A DNA stretch of 64,000 nucleotides from contig CATYOF010000008.1 of NCBI GenBank assembly GCA_958410215.1, forward strand, positions 32,737 through 96,736, read 5' to 3'. The translations under genes and the position numbers were made by a program. Positions within the stretch are counted from its first letter, which is position 1, and each line of letters opens with the position of its first letter. Positions 18,228 to 27,154 of the stretch are shown piece after piece. The notes beneath the pieces are model-generated. The model had not been told where the DNA came from. It ran no database searches and saw only the letters and a list, made by a program, of their open reading frames with translations. This DNA is from an uncultured Cryptobacterium sp. GTDB taxonomy: Bacteria > Actinomycetota > Coriobacteriia > Coriobacteriales > Eggerthellaceae.

Positions 18228-18983
18228 TTACGCGCGAGCCAAACCATCTACAGAAAGTACTACACCCGTTACATAGCTTGCCAAATCAGATGCTAAGAAC
18301 AAATAGGCATTTGCGATGTCTTCCGGCTCTCCCATACGGCCAAGCGGAATAGACGCAATCAAAGGCTTAATCATTTCTTCAGGAAGAACATCTACCATAT
18401 CGGTATGAGTAATACCCGGCGCTACTGCATTAACACGAATATTATCAGGTGCCAATTCGCGACCGAGTGATTTGGTAAGACCGTTAACCGCAAACTTAGA
18501 GGTAGGGTACGCGCATCCTGAAGGCTGCCCATAAATACTTACCATCGATGAAGTATTAATAATGACGCCGCCACCCTGTTCTTTCATAATTGGCGCAACC
18601 GCACGGCAGCAATAGAACATCGCATTAACATTCAGTTCCATGGTCTTCTTAAAATCAGCAGGATCGTATTCATAAATTGATTCGCGAGCAGAAACGCCAG
18701 CGTTGTTGCCCAAAATATCAATACGACCAAATGCTTCTTTTACCTTCGCGAATTCAGAAGCAATAGATTCCGGATCGGAAAGATTAGGAGTAATTCCCAT
18801 TACGGGATAATCAGGGTTGATTTCACGAAGCTTCGCCAGTGCTCTATCTACCGTTTCCTGACGGGATCCACACAATGCAACTTTCGCCCCGTTTTCTAGG
18901 TACTTCTTTACGATAGCAAAGCCAATGCCACGTGTTCCACCAGTGATGATAGCGGTTTTCCCTTCGAGCAAATTCAAGTTCAT
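18228..18983 (-). CDS. SDR-family oxidoreductase (FabG-like)
   Basis: Classical short-chain dehydrogenase/reductase, 251 residues, NAD(P)-dependent. It has the cofactor motif TGGTRGIGFA (about residues 14-23), NNAG (about 90), catalytic Ser in NTSSMVSIYG (about 143), the YxxxK pair in CAYPTSKFAV (about 156-160), and the C-terminal VTGVVLSVDGL. The start has AAAGGGG upstream. It is monocistronic and convergent with the hydroxyacyl-CoA dehydrogenase. The substrate cannot be assigned; no fatty acid synthesis genes are nearby, so calling it FabG would overreach. Short GGTTACT repeats lie 3' of its stop (about 18190-18215). Confidence 0.88.
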   Translation of the reverse strand: MNLNLLEGKTAIITGGTRGIGFAIVKKYLENGAKVALCGSRQETVDRALAKLREINPDYPVMGITPNLSDPESIASEFAKVKEAFGRIDILGNNAGVSARESIYEYDPADFKKTMELNVNAMFYCCRAVAPIMKEQGGGVIINTSSMVSIYGQPSGCAYPTSKFAVNGLTKSLGRELAPDNIRVNAVAPGITHTDMVDVLPEEMIKPLIASIPLGRMGEPEDIANAYLFLASDLASYVTGVVLSVDGLARA

Positions 18984-19114
18984 AACAACCCCTTTCCACT
19001 TGGGTATTTCAACAATGTGTTGAACTTTTATTGAGTGTAGGACATTTATGTCTTGTCTACCGTCAAGCTGCCCATATACTAGGCGGATGACTGAAAATTA
19101 CTCGCGAAAGACCT

Positions 19115-20395
19115 GTGATAATGAGCATACGCATCGCCAAGAACAACATGATGAATGTACACATCACCAACAATGGCACGATAGAAAAAAGCGCCAACTA
19201 TGACACGACGGAAACTAGCGCCAACCGCGACCTAAGCGATTCTTCTTCTCTGGCAAGTCTGGTAAGGTACCCATCGCTGCCTAACAAACTTTTATCTGCT
19301 CTTTTGGCGGTCCTACTTGCATTTTTGTGTGTTACCCCTTTAGCTGGCTGCACAAGCAAAACTGACTACGGCCAATACACCGCAGAACCCGGAAGCGAAT
19401 ATCAGACGGCACAAAATGATTCCGCCGATTCAGAGTCTTCATCTGCTTCCTCCTCTTCGTCTGGCTCAGCAACCAATTCATCCAATTCATCTGCTTCCGC
19501 ATCATCTTCAACAACAGAAGGTGCTGTTTCTGTTAGTGCTGAACAGGGAGAACAACCCTCCCTAGCTGAAATACCAGAATTCGAAGGCGAACCCTATATC
19601 GAAGTAAACTACAACGAGCCCTCTTTCACTGAAGAAGAAAAAAGCTCCAGCTCCTTTGAAAGCTATTCTGATCTGGATTACGAAGGTCGTTGTGGTACCG
19701 CATTTGCTCTTGTTGGTGAAGAAACCATGCCAACCGAAAAACGCGAAAGTATCAGTGAAGTAAAACCTACTGGATGGCAGAGTGTTCGCTATGATTTCGT
19801 GGAAGGAGAAAGCCTCTATAACCGCTGTCATCTTTTAGGCTTTCAGCTGACGGGCGAAAATGCCAACGAGGAAAACCTAATTACTGGCACGCGTTATCTT
19901 AATACTGAAGGCATGCTGCCTTTCGAGGATGAGATAGATTCATACGTAGACGAAACCAACAATCATGTGCTCTATCGTGTTACTCCCCTCTTTTACGAGG
20001 ACGACCTGGTAGCAAGGGGAGTTCATATGGAAGCCTATTCGGTTGAAGACGAAGGCGCAGGTGTCAGTTTCAACGTATATTGCTACAACGTACAACCAGG
20101 CGTAGGAATAGATTACGAAACGGGCAATAACTGGGAAGACCCTTCAACTGCACATTTCGACAACAAGCCTAGCCAATACAACTCAATCAACAAGGGCCAA
20201 AATAAAGATCAGAACCAAAGCAGTAGCGCAAATCAGGCACAAGACTACGTCCTGAACACCAATTCGAAGAAGTTCCACTATCCTTGGTGCGATTCTGTTA
20301 CAACTATGAGCAACCGCAACAAGGAAACCTTCTATGGAACGCGTGAAGACCTAGTAAATGAAGGTTATGAGCCATGCGGTGCCTGCAACCCGTAA
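19115..20395 (+). CDS. Lipoprotein DNA/RNA non-specific endonuclease
   Basis: Secreted nuclease of the beta-beta-alpha-Me (EndA/NucA-like) family. The catalytic region is SLYNRCHLLGFQLTGENANEE, with NRCH in place of the usual DRGH/DRSH, followed by NLITGTRYLNTEGMLPFE, about residues 231-270. A lipobox LAGC with Cys 79 and a hydrophobic run before it predict a lipoprotein. The ~57-residue charged stretch ahead of that run is unusually long, and no later ATG, GTG or TTG would shorten it enough. A Ser-rich linker follows the lipid site. The C-terminus (NTNSKKFHYPWCDSV...YEPCGACNP) matches the Ada-like metal-binding tail found on such nucleases. ATG at 19121 is an alternative start. A role in DNA uptake, or in nutrient or NET degradation, is possible. 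Confidence 0.82.
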   Translation: MIMSIRIAKNNMMNVHITNNGTIEKSANYDTTETSANRDLSDSSSLASLVRYPSLPNKLLSALLAVLLAFLCVTPLAGCTSKTDYGQYTAEPGSEYQTAQNDSADSESSSASSSSSGSATNSSNSSASASSSTTEGAVSVSAEQGEQPSLAEIPEFEGEPYIEVNYNEPSFTEEEKSSSSFESYSDLDYEGRCGTAFALVGEETMPTEKRESISEVKPTGWQSVRYDFVEGESLYNRCHLLGFQLTGENANEENLITGTRYLNTEGMLPFEDEIDSYVDETNNHVLYRVTPLFYEDDLVARGVHMEAYSVEDEGAGVSFNVYCYNVQPGVGIDYETGNNWEDPSTAHFDNKPSQYNSINKGQNKDQNQSSSANQAQDYVLNTNSKKFHYPWCDSVTTMSNRNKETFYGTREDLVNEGYEPCGACNP

Positions 20396-20460
20396 TCTTT
20401 CTTACCTTACGCGGGTACCTGCAACCCGTAATCTTTCTTACCTAACACGGGTACCCGCCA
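20376..20460 (+). repeat. Tandem duplication spanning the nuclease stop codon
   Basis: Two near-identical units (20376-20410 and 20411-20446) each contain the last codons, the stop codon and the following ctttcttac stretch of the nuclease gene. A third, short remnant (gggtaccc) follows. The second unit therefore carries a silent copy of the C-terminal Cys-Asn-Pro-stop. Confidence 0.85.
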
Positions 20461-20616
20461 ACCGCAATATATCCTTCGAAATCACCAGGAACAGTATCCT
20501 AAAGCAGGACCATCTCTGTTGGTTATAGCTAACCATGCAAGAATTGCATAGTGACATGGTGTATTTTAATCCCATCTAAAGATACAATTAGTAACAGCAT
20601 ATAAAAGGAGGTTCTT

Positions 20617-21618
20617 ATGTCTGATCTCATTGTTCCTGGAACTGATGGCAACCAATACATACCTCACGAAGAACGTGGTGGCAAAGAATCGGTAGTATAC
20701 TTCACACGCGACCTTTCAGCAGAAGGTTTAAAGAACATATACGAGCGCGTAAACGCTACCATGACGGGCAATATTGCCATTAAGTTGCACACAGGCGAAC
20801 AGCATGGCCCTAACATTATTCCTCGCCTTTGGGTTGAAAACCTTATCAAGACCGATTTACCTGATGCCACCATCGTGGAAACCAATACCTATTACGAAGG
20901 CGATCGTTATACCACCGAACAGCATCGCAAAACCCTTGAAGTAAACGGATGGACCTTCTGTCCTGTAGATATTATGGATGAAGAAGGAACCGTAAATCTT
21001 CCCGTTAAAGACGGCAAATGGTTTACCTATATGGCTATGGGTAAAAACATTTTGAACTACGATTCCTTATTTGTACTTACCCATTTCAAAGGACATACTA
21101 AAGGCGGTTTTGGTGGATCCGCCAAGAACATAGGTATTGGCTGCGCTGATAGTCGTATTGGCAAAGCCATGATCCACACTACCCCTTCATCGGATGACAT
21201 GTGGGATATATCCGACGAAGAATTCATGGAACGCATGATGGAATCCGCCAAGGCAGTCGTGGATCATTTCGGCGAGAATATTACGTTTGTAAACGTAATG
21301 CGCAACATGTCTGTTTCGTGTGACTGCGAAGGTACTGCCGCAGAACCTGTAGTAACACCAAACGTTGGTATTTTGGCATCCACGGATATCTGCGCAATTG
21401 ATACTGCCTGCGTTGATTTGATATACGCTATGAAAGAAGAAGACCGCAAAGCTTTGGTTGAGCGCATGGAAAGCCGTCACGGTTTACGCCAGCTTACCTA
21501 TATGCATGAACTTGGCATGGGTAACAATCGCTATAAGCTTATCGATATCGATAACGACGATAAGGTAATTACTGCTCAAGATGCGGTCGCTGATGTAGTT
21601 CCTTTTGTAGCTGAGTAA
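20617..21618 (+). CDS. DUF362 domain protein
   Basis: 333 residues, the DUF362 family, whose characterised neighbours are iron-sulfur proteins. Family features here are the N-terminal EESVVYFTRDLSAEGLKNIYE-like region, KLHTGEQHGPNIIPR, TYYEGDRYTTEQHR, the HFKGHTKGGFGGSAKNIGIG block (about residues 150-170) and the cysteine pair in SVSCDCEG (about 229-232). No 4Fe-4S ferredoxin domain is fused at the C-terminus, unlike many members. The molecular role is unknown to me. AAAAGGAGG precedes the ATG. It is monocistronic with its own terminator. Confidence 0.88.
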   Translation: MSDLIVPGTDGNQYIPHEERGGKESVVYFTRDLSAEGLKNIYERVNATMTGNIAIKLHTGEQHGPNIIPRLWVENLIKTDLPDATIVETNTYYEGDRYTTEQHRKTLEVNGWTFCPVDIMDEEGTVNLPVKDGKWFTYMAMGKNILNYDSLFVLTHFKGHTKGGFGGSAKNIGIGCADSRIGKAMIHTTPSSDDMWDISDEEFMERMMESAKAVVDHFGENITFVNVMRNMSVSCDCEGTAAEPVVTPNVGILASTDICAIDTACVDLIYAMKEEDRKALVERMESRHGLRQLTYMHELGMGNNRYKLIDIDNDDKVITAQDAVADVVPFVAE

Positions 21619-21697
21619 ATATTGATTTTGACAAGAGGCTCAATAGCAATACAATCACTTGGTCAAGCGCTGCGTTCAGTAACCAAACGCAATCTAG

Positions 21698-21726
21698 GCC
21701 GAGATCATTTTTGATCTCGGCTTTTT
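21698..21726 (+). terminator. Rho-independent terminator of the DUF362 gene
   Basis: Arms GCCGAGATCA/TGATCTCGGC (21698-21707, 21712-21721), a TTTT loop and a TTTTT tail. About 80 bases after the stop. Confidence 0.9.
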
Positions 21727-21742
21727 ACTGCAAAATGTGCAC

Positions 21743-21923
21743 TACCCCTGCAGATTTTTCCAAAAATGAGTTACTGCCTTTCTTAGGATGAACCCATTTA
21801 AAAGAATCAGCGTAATGTACGCATCATTTTTTGTATCGAACCAGTATTCAGAAGAAAAAATACGCCATTCAATACTTTCTCGTAAGAAAAAATCTCACAC
21901 TAACGGGATTTTCTGCAGGGGTA
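21743..21923. repeat. Pair of inverted copies of a short element (TACCCCTGCAGA)
   Basis: A 12-base sequence occurs at 21743-21754 and, inverted, at 21912-21923. In both copies it is preceded by TGCAA... exactly 14 bases upstream (TGCAAAATGTGCAC and TGCAATTTTTAGCA). The pair lies in the convergent gap between DUF362 and carB. It could be a REP-like element pair or the ends of a tiny decayed element; no gene is inside. Confidence 0.55.
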
Positions 21924-21984
21924 TGCTAAAAATTGCAAAAAAGTAGTGGGCAGATGAAAATATACCCACTACATAAAGCAATTT

Positions 21985-22051
21985 ACTTAATAGCTGCTTA
22001 CTTATAAGTAGCTAACCAGCTTATACGTAACTGCCCTACTTAATAGTTGCG
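21985..22051 (-). repeat. Degenerate tandem copies of the carB 3' end
   Basis: On the coding strand the last carB codons and stop (GCAACTATTAAGTAG) are followed by GCAGTTACGTATAAGC, GCTACTTATAAGTAA and GCAGCTATTAAGTAA. The copies are of similar length and end 67 bases into the 3' flank. Confidence 0.65.
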
Positions 22052-25000
22052 TGAATCTCCTGAAGCGAACGAACATCGGATCCTTCGCGTGTCTTGGATT
22101 CCTTAACACCCATAGCTGTTACATAGGCAGCTGCCAAGGTAGTCATATACGGTACATGATTCTTGATAGCAGCCTTACGAATGTAGCTATCGTCCTCGTG
22201 GCTTTCAGTGCTTGAAGCAGGAGTATTAACTACGATAGCAATTTCGCCATTTGCAAGTGCATCCAAGATGTTAGGACGACCTTCGCCTAGCTTATTAATA
22301 TGTTCAGCTTTAATACCTGCTTCGTTAAGCAGCTCACAGGTGCCCTTAGTTGCCACAATTGCAAAACCAGCATCCGTAAATTCCTGTGCAACCTTAGCTG
22401 CATCATCCTTATCGCGGTCACTGACGCTCATCAAAACGGTACCTTCAGAAGGGATAGCAGTCTGAGTTGCTTCCTGTGCCTTCAAGAACGCTTCCCCAAC
22501 GGTACTTGCAAGACCAAGCACCTCACCAGTAGAGCGCATTTCAGGACCAAGAACTGGGTCAACTTCGGGGAACATATTGAACGGGAATACTGCTTCCTTT
22601 ACACCAAAGTGCGAGAAAACACTCTCATGCAAATCGGCAACAGGAGAAGGACGGCCCGTAAATTCACGCGTAATAACATCAGTTGCAACCTGAACCATTT
22701 GAATATTGCATACCTTGGAAACTAAAGGAACCGTACGCGATGCGCGAGGATTAGCTTCCAAAACATACACGGTGCCATTTTCAATAGCATACTGAATATT
22801 CATCAAGCCACACACATGCATAGCTTCGGCAATCTTACGGGTGTAATCCTTGATGGTTTCAAGATGCTGGGCATCAATATTAACCGAAGGCAAAATGCAA
22901 GCGGAATCGCCCGAGTGAATACCCGCAAGCTCAATATGCTCCATAACCGCAGGAACAAAAGCATGAGCACCGTCGCAAATTGCATCAGCCTCACACTCAA
23001 GTGCATGCTGTAAAAAGCGGTCAATCAAAATAGGACGATCAGGCGTTACGCCAATTGCTGCTGCCATATAGCTACGCAGCGCATCATCATCGTATACCAC
23101 TTCCATACCGCGACCGCCCAAAACATAGCTTGGACGAACCATCACGGGATACCCAATCTTATGAGCGGTTTCAAGAGCTTCTTCAACCGTTACTGCCATA
23201 CCCGCTTCAGGCATGGGGATACCAAGCTTGTCCATAACTTCACGGAAACGATCACGATCTTCTGCTAAGTCGATAATCTCTGGGCTGGTACCCAAAATCT
23301 TAACGCCGGCACGTTCAAGTTGGCTTGCCAAGTTAAGCGGTGTCTGACCACCAAACTGAGCGATAACGCCCAAAGGCTTTTCCTTTTCATAGATGCTCAA
23401 AACATCTTCTGCAGTCAGTGGCTCGAAATACAATTTGTCAGACGTATCGTAGTCGGTAGAAACCGTTTCAGGGTTGCAATTAACAATAATGGTTTCAAAG
23501 CCCAGCTTCTTCAACGCAAGAGCCGCATGCACACAGCAGTAGTCAAATTCAATACCCTGACCAATACGGTTAGGACCGCCACCCAAAATCATAATCTTGC
23601 GATTATCGGATGCAGTGGAATGATCTGGCGCATTATAGGTTGAATAATAGTAGGCACTATCCTGTGTACCAGATACATGTACGCCTTCCCAAGCCTCAGT
23701 AATACCAAGGCCCAAACGATAGGCGCGAATATCATCTTCAGGAATGTTAAGCAACTGACCCAAATAACGATCAGAGAAACCATCCTTCTTAGCAGCTGCA
23801 AACTGGTCTTCCGGCAACTGCTCACCAGGGTGTTCAGATGCATAAGCCAAAATAGCCTGCTCTTCTTCAACTAGTTCCTTCATTTCCTGAATAAAGTGAA
23901 CTTTAATCTTGGTAAGCTCGTGAAGCTGATCAACCGTTGCACCCTTGCGAAGTGCTTCATACATAATAAATTGGCGCTCAGAAGTTGCGGTGTGAAGCAT
24001 ACCCAACAAATCATCGAGCGATTTTTCGTGGAAATCCTTTACAAACCCTAAACCATAGCGATCTTTTTCAAGGGAGCGAACAGCCTTTTGAAATGCTTCT
24101 TTGTAAGTTTTTCCAATAGACATTACCTCGCCCACTGCACGCATCTGGGTACCGAGCTTATCTTCTACACCCTTGAACTTTTCGAAAGCCCAACGAGCAA
24201 ACTTCAGTACCACATAGTCGCCACCGGGAACATATTTATCAAGCGTACCATGCTTTCCGCAAGGAATTTCGTCAAGCGTTAATCCTGTTGCCAACATTGC
24301 AGAAACAAAAGCAATCGGGAAACCAGTTGCCTTAGAGGCCAAAGCAGAAGAACGGCTGGTACGAGGATTGATTTCGATAATAATGTCGCGATCGGTCTTG
24401 GGGTCGTGTGCCCATTGCACGTTACAACCACCAATTACTTCAACCTTATCGACAATCTTGTAGCTTTTTTCCTGCAAGCGATCGATAGTTTCCTGCGCAA
24501 TGGTTTGCATAGGAGCCGCACAGAAAGAGTCGCCCGTATGAACACCCATGGGGTCAATGTTTTCAATGGTACAAACAGTGATCATCTGGCCCTTGGCGTC
24601 ACGAACAACCTCAAATTCAAGTTCTTCCCAGCCAAGAACACTTTCTTCAACCAGTACTTCGGTTACGGGAGATGCCGCTAAACCACGTGCAACAACGGTG
24701 CGCAATTCATCAACGTTGTAGACCAAACCGCCGCCTGTACCGCCCATGGTATAAGCAGGGCGCAAAACACAGGGATAACCCAAACGAGAAGCAATTTCTA
24801 CTGCTTCTTCAACCGTATGGGAAACTTCAGAGCGAGCCATTTCAATACCAAGCTCTGCCATGGTGTCCTTGAATGCTTGGCGGTCTTCGCCGCGCTCAAT
24901 CGCGTCTACCTGAACACCAATTACTTTTACTCCGTACTTATCAAGCACCCCAAGTTTAGAAAGCTCGGCGCACAAATTCAAAGCTGACTGTCCGCCCAAA

Positions 25001-25266
25001 TTTGGCAGCAAGGCATCGGGACGTTCTTTAGCAATAATAGCTTCAATACGCTTGGCATTAAGAGGCTCGATATAGGTAACATCGGCCGTGCCAGGGTCGG
25101 TCATAATGGTTGCAGGATTGGAATTTACCAGAACGATTTCGTATCCAAGTTGGCGAAGCGCCTTGCAAGCTTGAGTTCCCGAATAGTCAAACTCACAAGC
25201 CTGACCAATAATGATAGGACCAGAACCAATAATAAGAATCTTGTGAACGTCGGTTCGCTTTCCCAT
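22036..25266 (-). CDS. carB: Carbamoyl-phosphate synthase large subunit
   Basis: Synthetase subunit that makes carbamoyl phosphate from bicarbonate, ammonia (from CarA glutaminase) and 2 ATP, for pyrimidine and arginine synthesis. The 1076-residue product has two homologous ATP-grasp halves: KILIIGSGPIIIGQACEFDYSG at the start of the first and IMILGGGPNRIGQGIEFDYC of the second. MRPSYVLGGRGMEVVYDD lies in the second half. An MGS-like allosteric C-terminal domain follows (about residues 930-1076). The ATG at 25266 has an AGGAAGGA site and matches family length; an upstream in-frame start 45 codons earlier lacks support and would overlap the preceding gene. carA is not adjacent. Degenerate copies of its 3' end follow the stop. 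Confidence 0.96.
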   Translation of the reverse strand: MGKRTDVHKILIIGSGPIIIGQACEFDYSGTQACKALRQLGYEIVLVNSNPATIMTDPGTADVTYIEPLNAKRIEAIIAKERPDALLPNLGGQSALNLCAELSKLGVLDKYGVKVIGVQVDAIERGEDRQAFKDTMAELGIEMARSEVSHTVEEAVEIASRLGYPCVLRPAYTMGGTGGGLVYNVDELRTVVARGLAASPVTEVLVEESVLGWEELEFEVVRDAKGQMITVCTIENIDPMGVHTGDSFCAAPMQTIAQETIDRLQEKSYKIVDKVEVIGGCNVQWAHDPKTDRDIIIEINPRTSRSSALASKATGFPIAFVSAMLATGLTLDEIPCGKHGTLDKYVPGGDYVVLKFARWAFEKFKGVEDKLGTQMRAVGEVMSIGKTYKEAFQKAVRSLEKDRYGLGFVKDFHEKSLDDLLGMLHTATSERQFIMYEALRKGATVDQLHELTKIKVHFIQEMKELVEEEQAILAYASEHPGEQLPEDQFAAAKKDGFSDRYLGQLLNIPEDDIRAYRLGLGITEAWEGVHVSGTQDSAYYYSTYNAPDHSTASDNRKIMILGGGPNRIGQGIEFDYCCVHAALALKKLGFETIIVNCNPETVSTDYDTSDKLYFEPLTAEDVLSIYEKEKPLGVIAQFGGQTPLNLASQLERAGVKILGTSPEIIDLAEDRDRFREVMDKLGIPMPEAGMAVTVEEALETAHKIGYPVMVRPSYVLGGRGMEVVYDDDALRSYMAAAIGVTPDRPILIDRFLQHALECEADAICDGAHAFVPAVMEHIELAGIHSGDSACILPSVNIDAQHLETIKDYTRKIAEAMHVCGLMNIQYAIENGTVYVLEANPRASRTVPLVSKVCNIQMVQVATDVITREFTGRPSPVADLHESVFSHFGVKEAVFPFNMFPEVDPVLGPEMRSTGEVLGLASTVGEAFLKAQEATQTAIPSEGTVLMSVSDRDKDDAAKVAQEFTDAGFAIVATKGTCELLNEAGIKAEHINKLGEGRPNILDALANGEIAIVVNTPASSTESHEDDSYIRKAAIKNHVPYMTTLAAAYVTAMGVKESKTREGSDVRSLQEIHATIK

Positions 25267-25375
25267 GCGACGTCCTTCCTGATCGAAGTACGGACAATAC
25301 ACTAACCAATTATTGTAACCGTTTCGGGACACGACGGCAGGATATATTCGTTGATAACAAACGATTGCACAGCCA

Positions 25376-27154
25376 TTAAACCGCCCACTGAGCACTTTCA
25401 TTTTGAAGAGCTACCATTTTCTGGAACAATCCACCCTCCTGTTTCATCAAATCCTGAGGTTTACCTTGTTCAACAACACAACCCTCTTCAAGTACCACAA
25501 TCTTGTCTGCATTCATAACAGTACGCATACGATGCGCAATAACAATAACCGTCTTACCAACGAGCAATCGGCTTAAAGCCTCCTGTACTTGCGTTTCATT
25601 TTCAACGTCCAAACTTGCTGTAGCTTCGTCAAGTAAAACAATAGGCGCATCTTTCAATAACGCACGCGCAATAGAAATTCGCTGACGTTCACCACCAGAA
25701 AGTTTCGTTCCATTTTCGCCAATTGGGGTGTGGTAACCCTGTGGCATACGAAGCGCAAACTCATCACAGTTTGCTGCTTTCGCCGCAGCTAACACTTCTT
25801 CATCAGTTGCATCACGTCTGCCTAAACGAATATTATTTATAACCGTATCATCAAAGAGCAATACGTCCTGGAACACTACAGCATAATCACGCAACAAAAC
25901 TTCTGGATCTACGTCGGCTACATTTACGCCACCAACCAAAACAGATCCTGAACTTGGATCCCAAAAACGAGCAGCCAACTTCGAACAGGTAGATTTTCCT
26001 GAGCCAGAAGGACCAACCAAAGCAGTAACCTCGCCTTCTTGCGCCGTGAAGCTTACCTTGGAAAGAACTGGCGTTTCGTCTGATTCGTTATAGGAAAAAG
26101 AAACATCCCTAAATTCAACTGAATGGCCTTGTGGATTGAAGGTTTCGCTACCAGTCGCCAGCGGTTCTTCGTAGAAAGACTTCATGCGACCAGCCGCCGT
26201 CCTTGCATGGAAAAGCTCAGCAATAAGCATGAGCGCCTGATCGAATGGCGCATAAATGCGAGACACCACCAGCAAAAAGCAAAAGAGCACCATAAACGAA
26301 CAACTGCCTTCAAGAATAAACATGGCACCAGCAATAATTGTACTTGCGATTCCCAAACGCAACACTATCTGAGCACCATTAACAAAAATCCCCGTTAGAA
26401 GCTCTCCTTTAATGGTCTGCTTTTCTGAAACGTCGATATCGGTATTAATACCCTCCAAGTAACGCTCAACCTGATTCGTTGCACGTACCTCACGCACGCA
26501 TTCAAGTGCTTCTTGAATATCATCAGATACCTGCAAATTCTTTTCACGAGTCGCACGTGAAAGGGGAGCTAACAGTTTTCGGCTCGCAAATAGCAAAACA
26601 AACGCTACAGGCACACTCCATAGTGCAGCGAACGCTAGGCGCCAATCAAAAATAAACAAACCAACTGCCGCAATACCTAACGTCACATACGCACCATAAA
26701 GCTCGGGTAGCACATGGCTATAGGCATGCTCGGTAATTTTGACATCACCCATAATGGTTTCCGTCAAATCCGCTAAGTCACGCTTACCAAAAAACGACAA
26801 CGGCAACTTACGTAAGCGCTCCGCTAAACCAATACGCTGTCTGCCACTTTCGTTATAAATTACGCCATATTGGTAGTAGTAGGCAAAATATTCCGCAACA
26901 CAAAGCAAAACGAAAAACACAACTAAAAGAACAACAAACGGAACGTTAAATCCAAGTGAAGCCAACTGAGGCAAACCGACAAAAAGAGATGGCATAGAAA
27001 CTCCCTGGGTATACCCCGCTACCAAAGCGTCCATGAGTAAATACAATAAGCCAATACCCATAAAAGTAATAAGATTTGCCAAAGCGGTCCATACCGTACC
27101 AAGTTTTACGTTGCGCACACCTTCGTCTGTCAGCGCATATTTTTCTTTCAGCAT
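25376..27154 (-). CDS. ABC exporter-fold half-transporter (IrtB/YbtQ-like)
   Basis: Six-helix type IV ABC half-transporter with a C-terminal ATPase, 592 residues. It shows Walker A VGPSGSGKST (about residue 386), Q-loop FQDVLLFDDT, signature LSGGERQRIS and Walker B IVLLDEATASLD. It forms a pair with the gene just upstream: that stop (TAA) abuts this ATG with no gap. Such pairs (YbtPQ, IrtAB) import iron-siderophore complexes despite exporter folds, and often come with an AraC regulator, as here. The substrate is inferred from context: an AraC gene, a flavodoxin and a metal-regulator-like operator lie upstream. A multidrug role is the alternative. Confidence 0.9.
   Translation of the reverse strand: MLKEKYALTDEGVRNVKLGTVWTALANLITFMGIGLLYLLMDALVAGYTQGVSMPSLFVGLPQLASLGFNVPFVVLLVVFFVLLCVAEYFAYYYQYGVIYNESGRQRIGLAERLRKLPLSFFGKRDLADLTETIMGDVKITEHAYSHVLPELYGAYVTLGIAAVGLFIFDWRLAFAALWSVPVAFVLLFASRKLLAPLSRATREKNLQVSDDIQEALECVREVRATNQVERYLEGINTDIDVSEKQTIKGELLTGIFVNGAQIVLRLGIASTIIAGAMFILEGSCSFMVLFCFLLVVSRIYAPFDQALMLIAELFHARTAAGRMKSFYEEPLATGSETFNPQGHSVEFRDVSFSYNESDETPVLSKVSFTAQEGEVTALVGPSGSGKSTCSKLAARFWDPSSGSVLVGGVNVADVDPEVLLRDYAVVFQDVLLFDDTVINNIRLGRRDATDEEVLAAAKAANCDEFALRMPQGYHTPIGENGTKLSGGERQRISIARALLKDAPIVLLDEATASLDVENETQVQEALSRLLVGKTVIVIAHRMRTVMNADKIVVLEEGCVVEQGKPQDLMKQEGGLFQKMVALQNESAQWAV

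Noticed and set aside
22036..25401. Longer carB start at 25401
   Set aside because: The extra 45 residues are unlike CarB, overlap the neighbouring ABC gene and lack a ribosome site; ATG 25266 has one.
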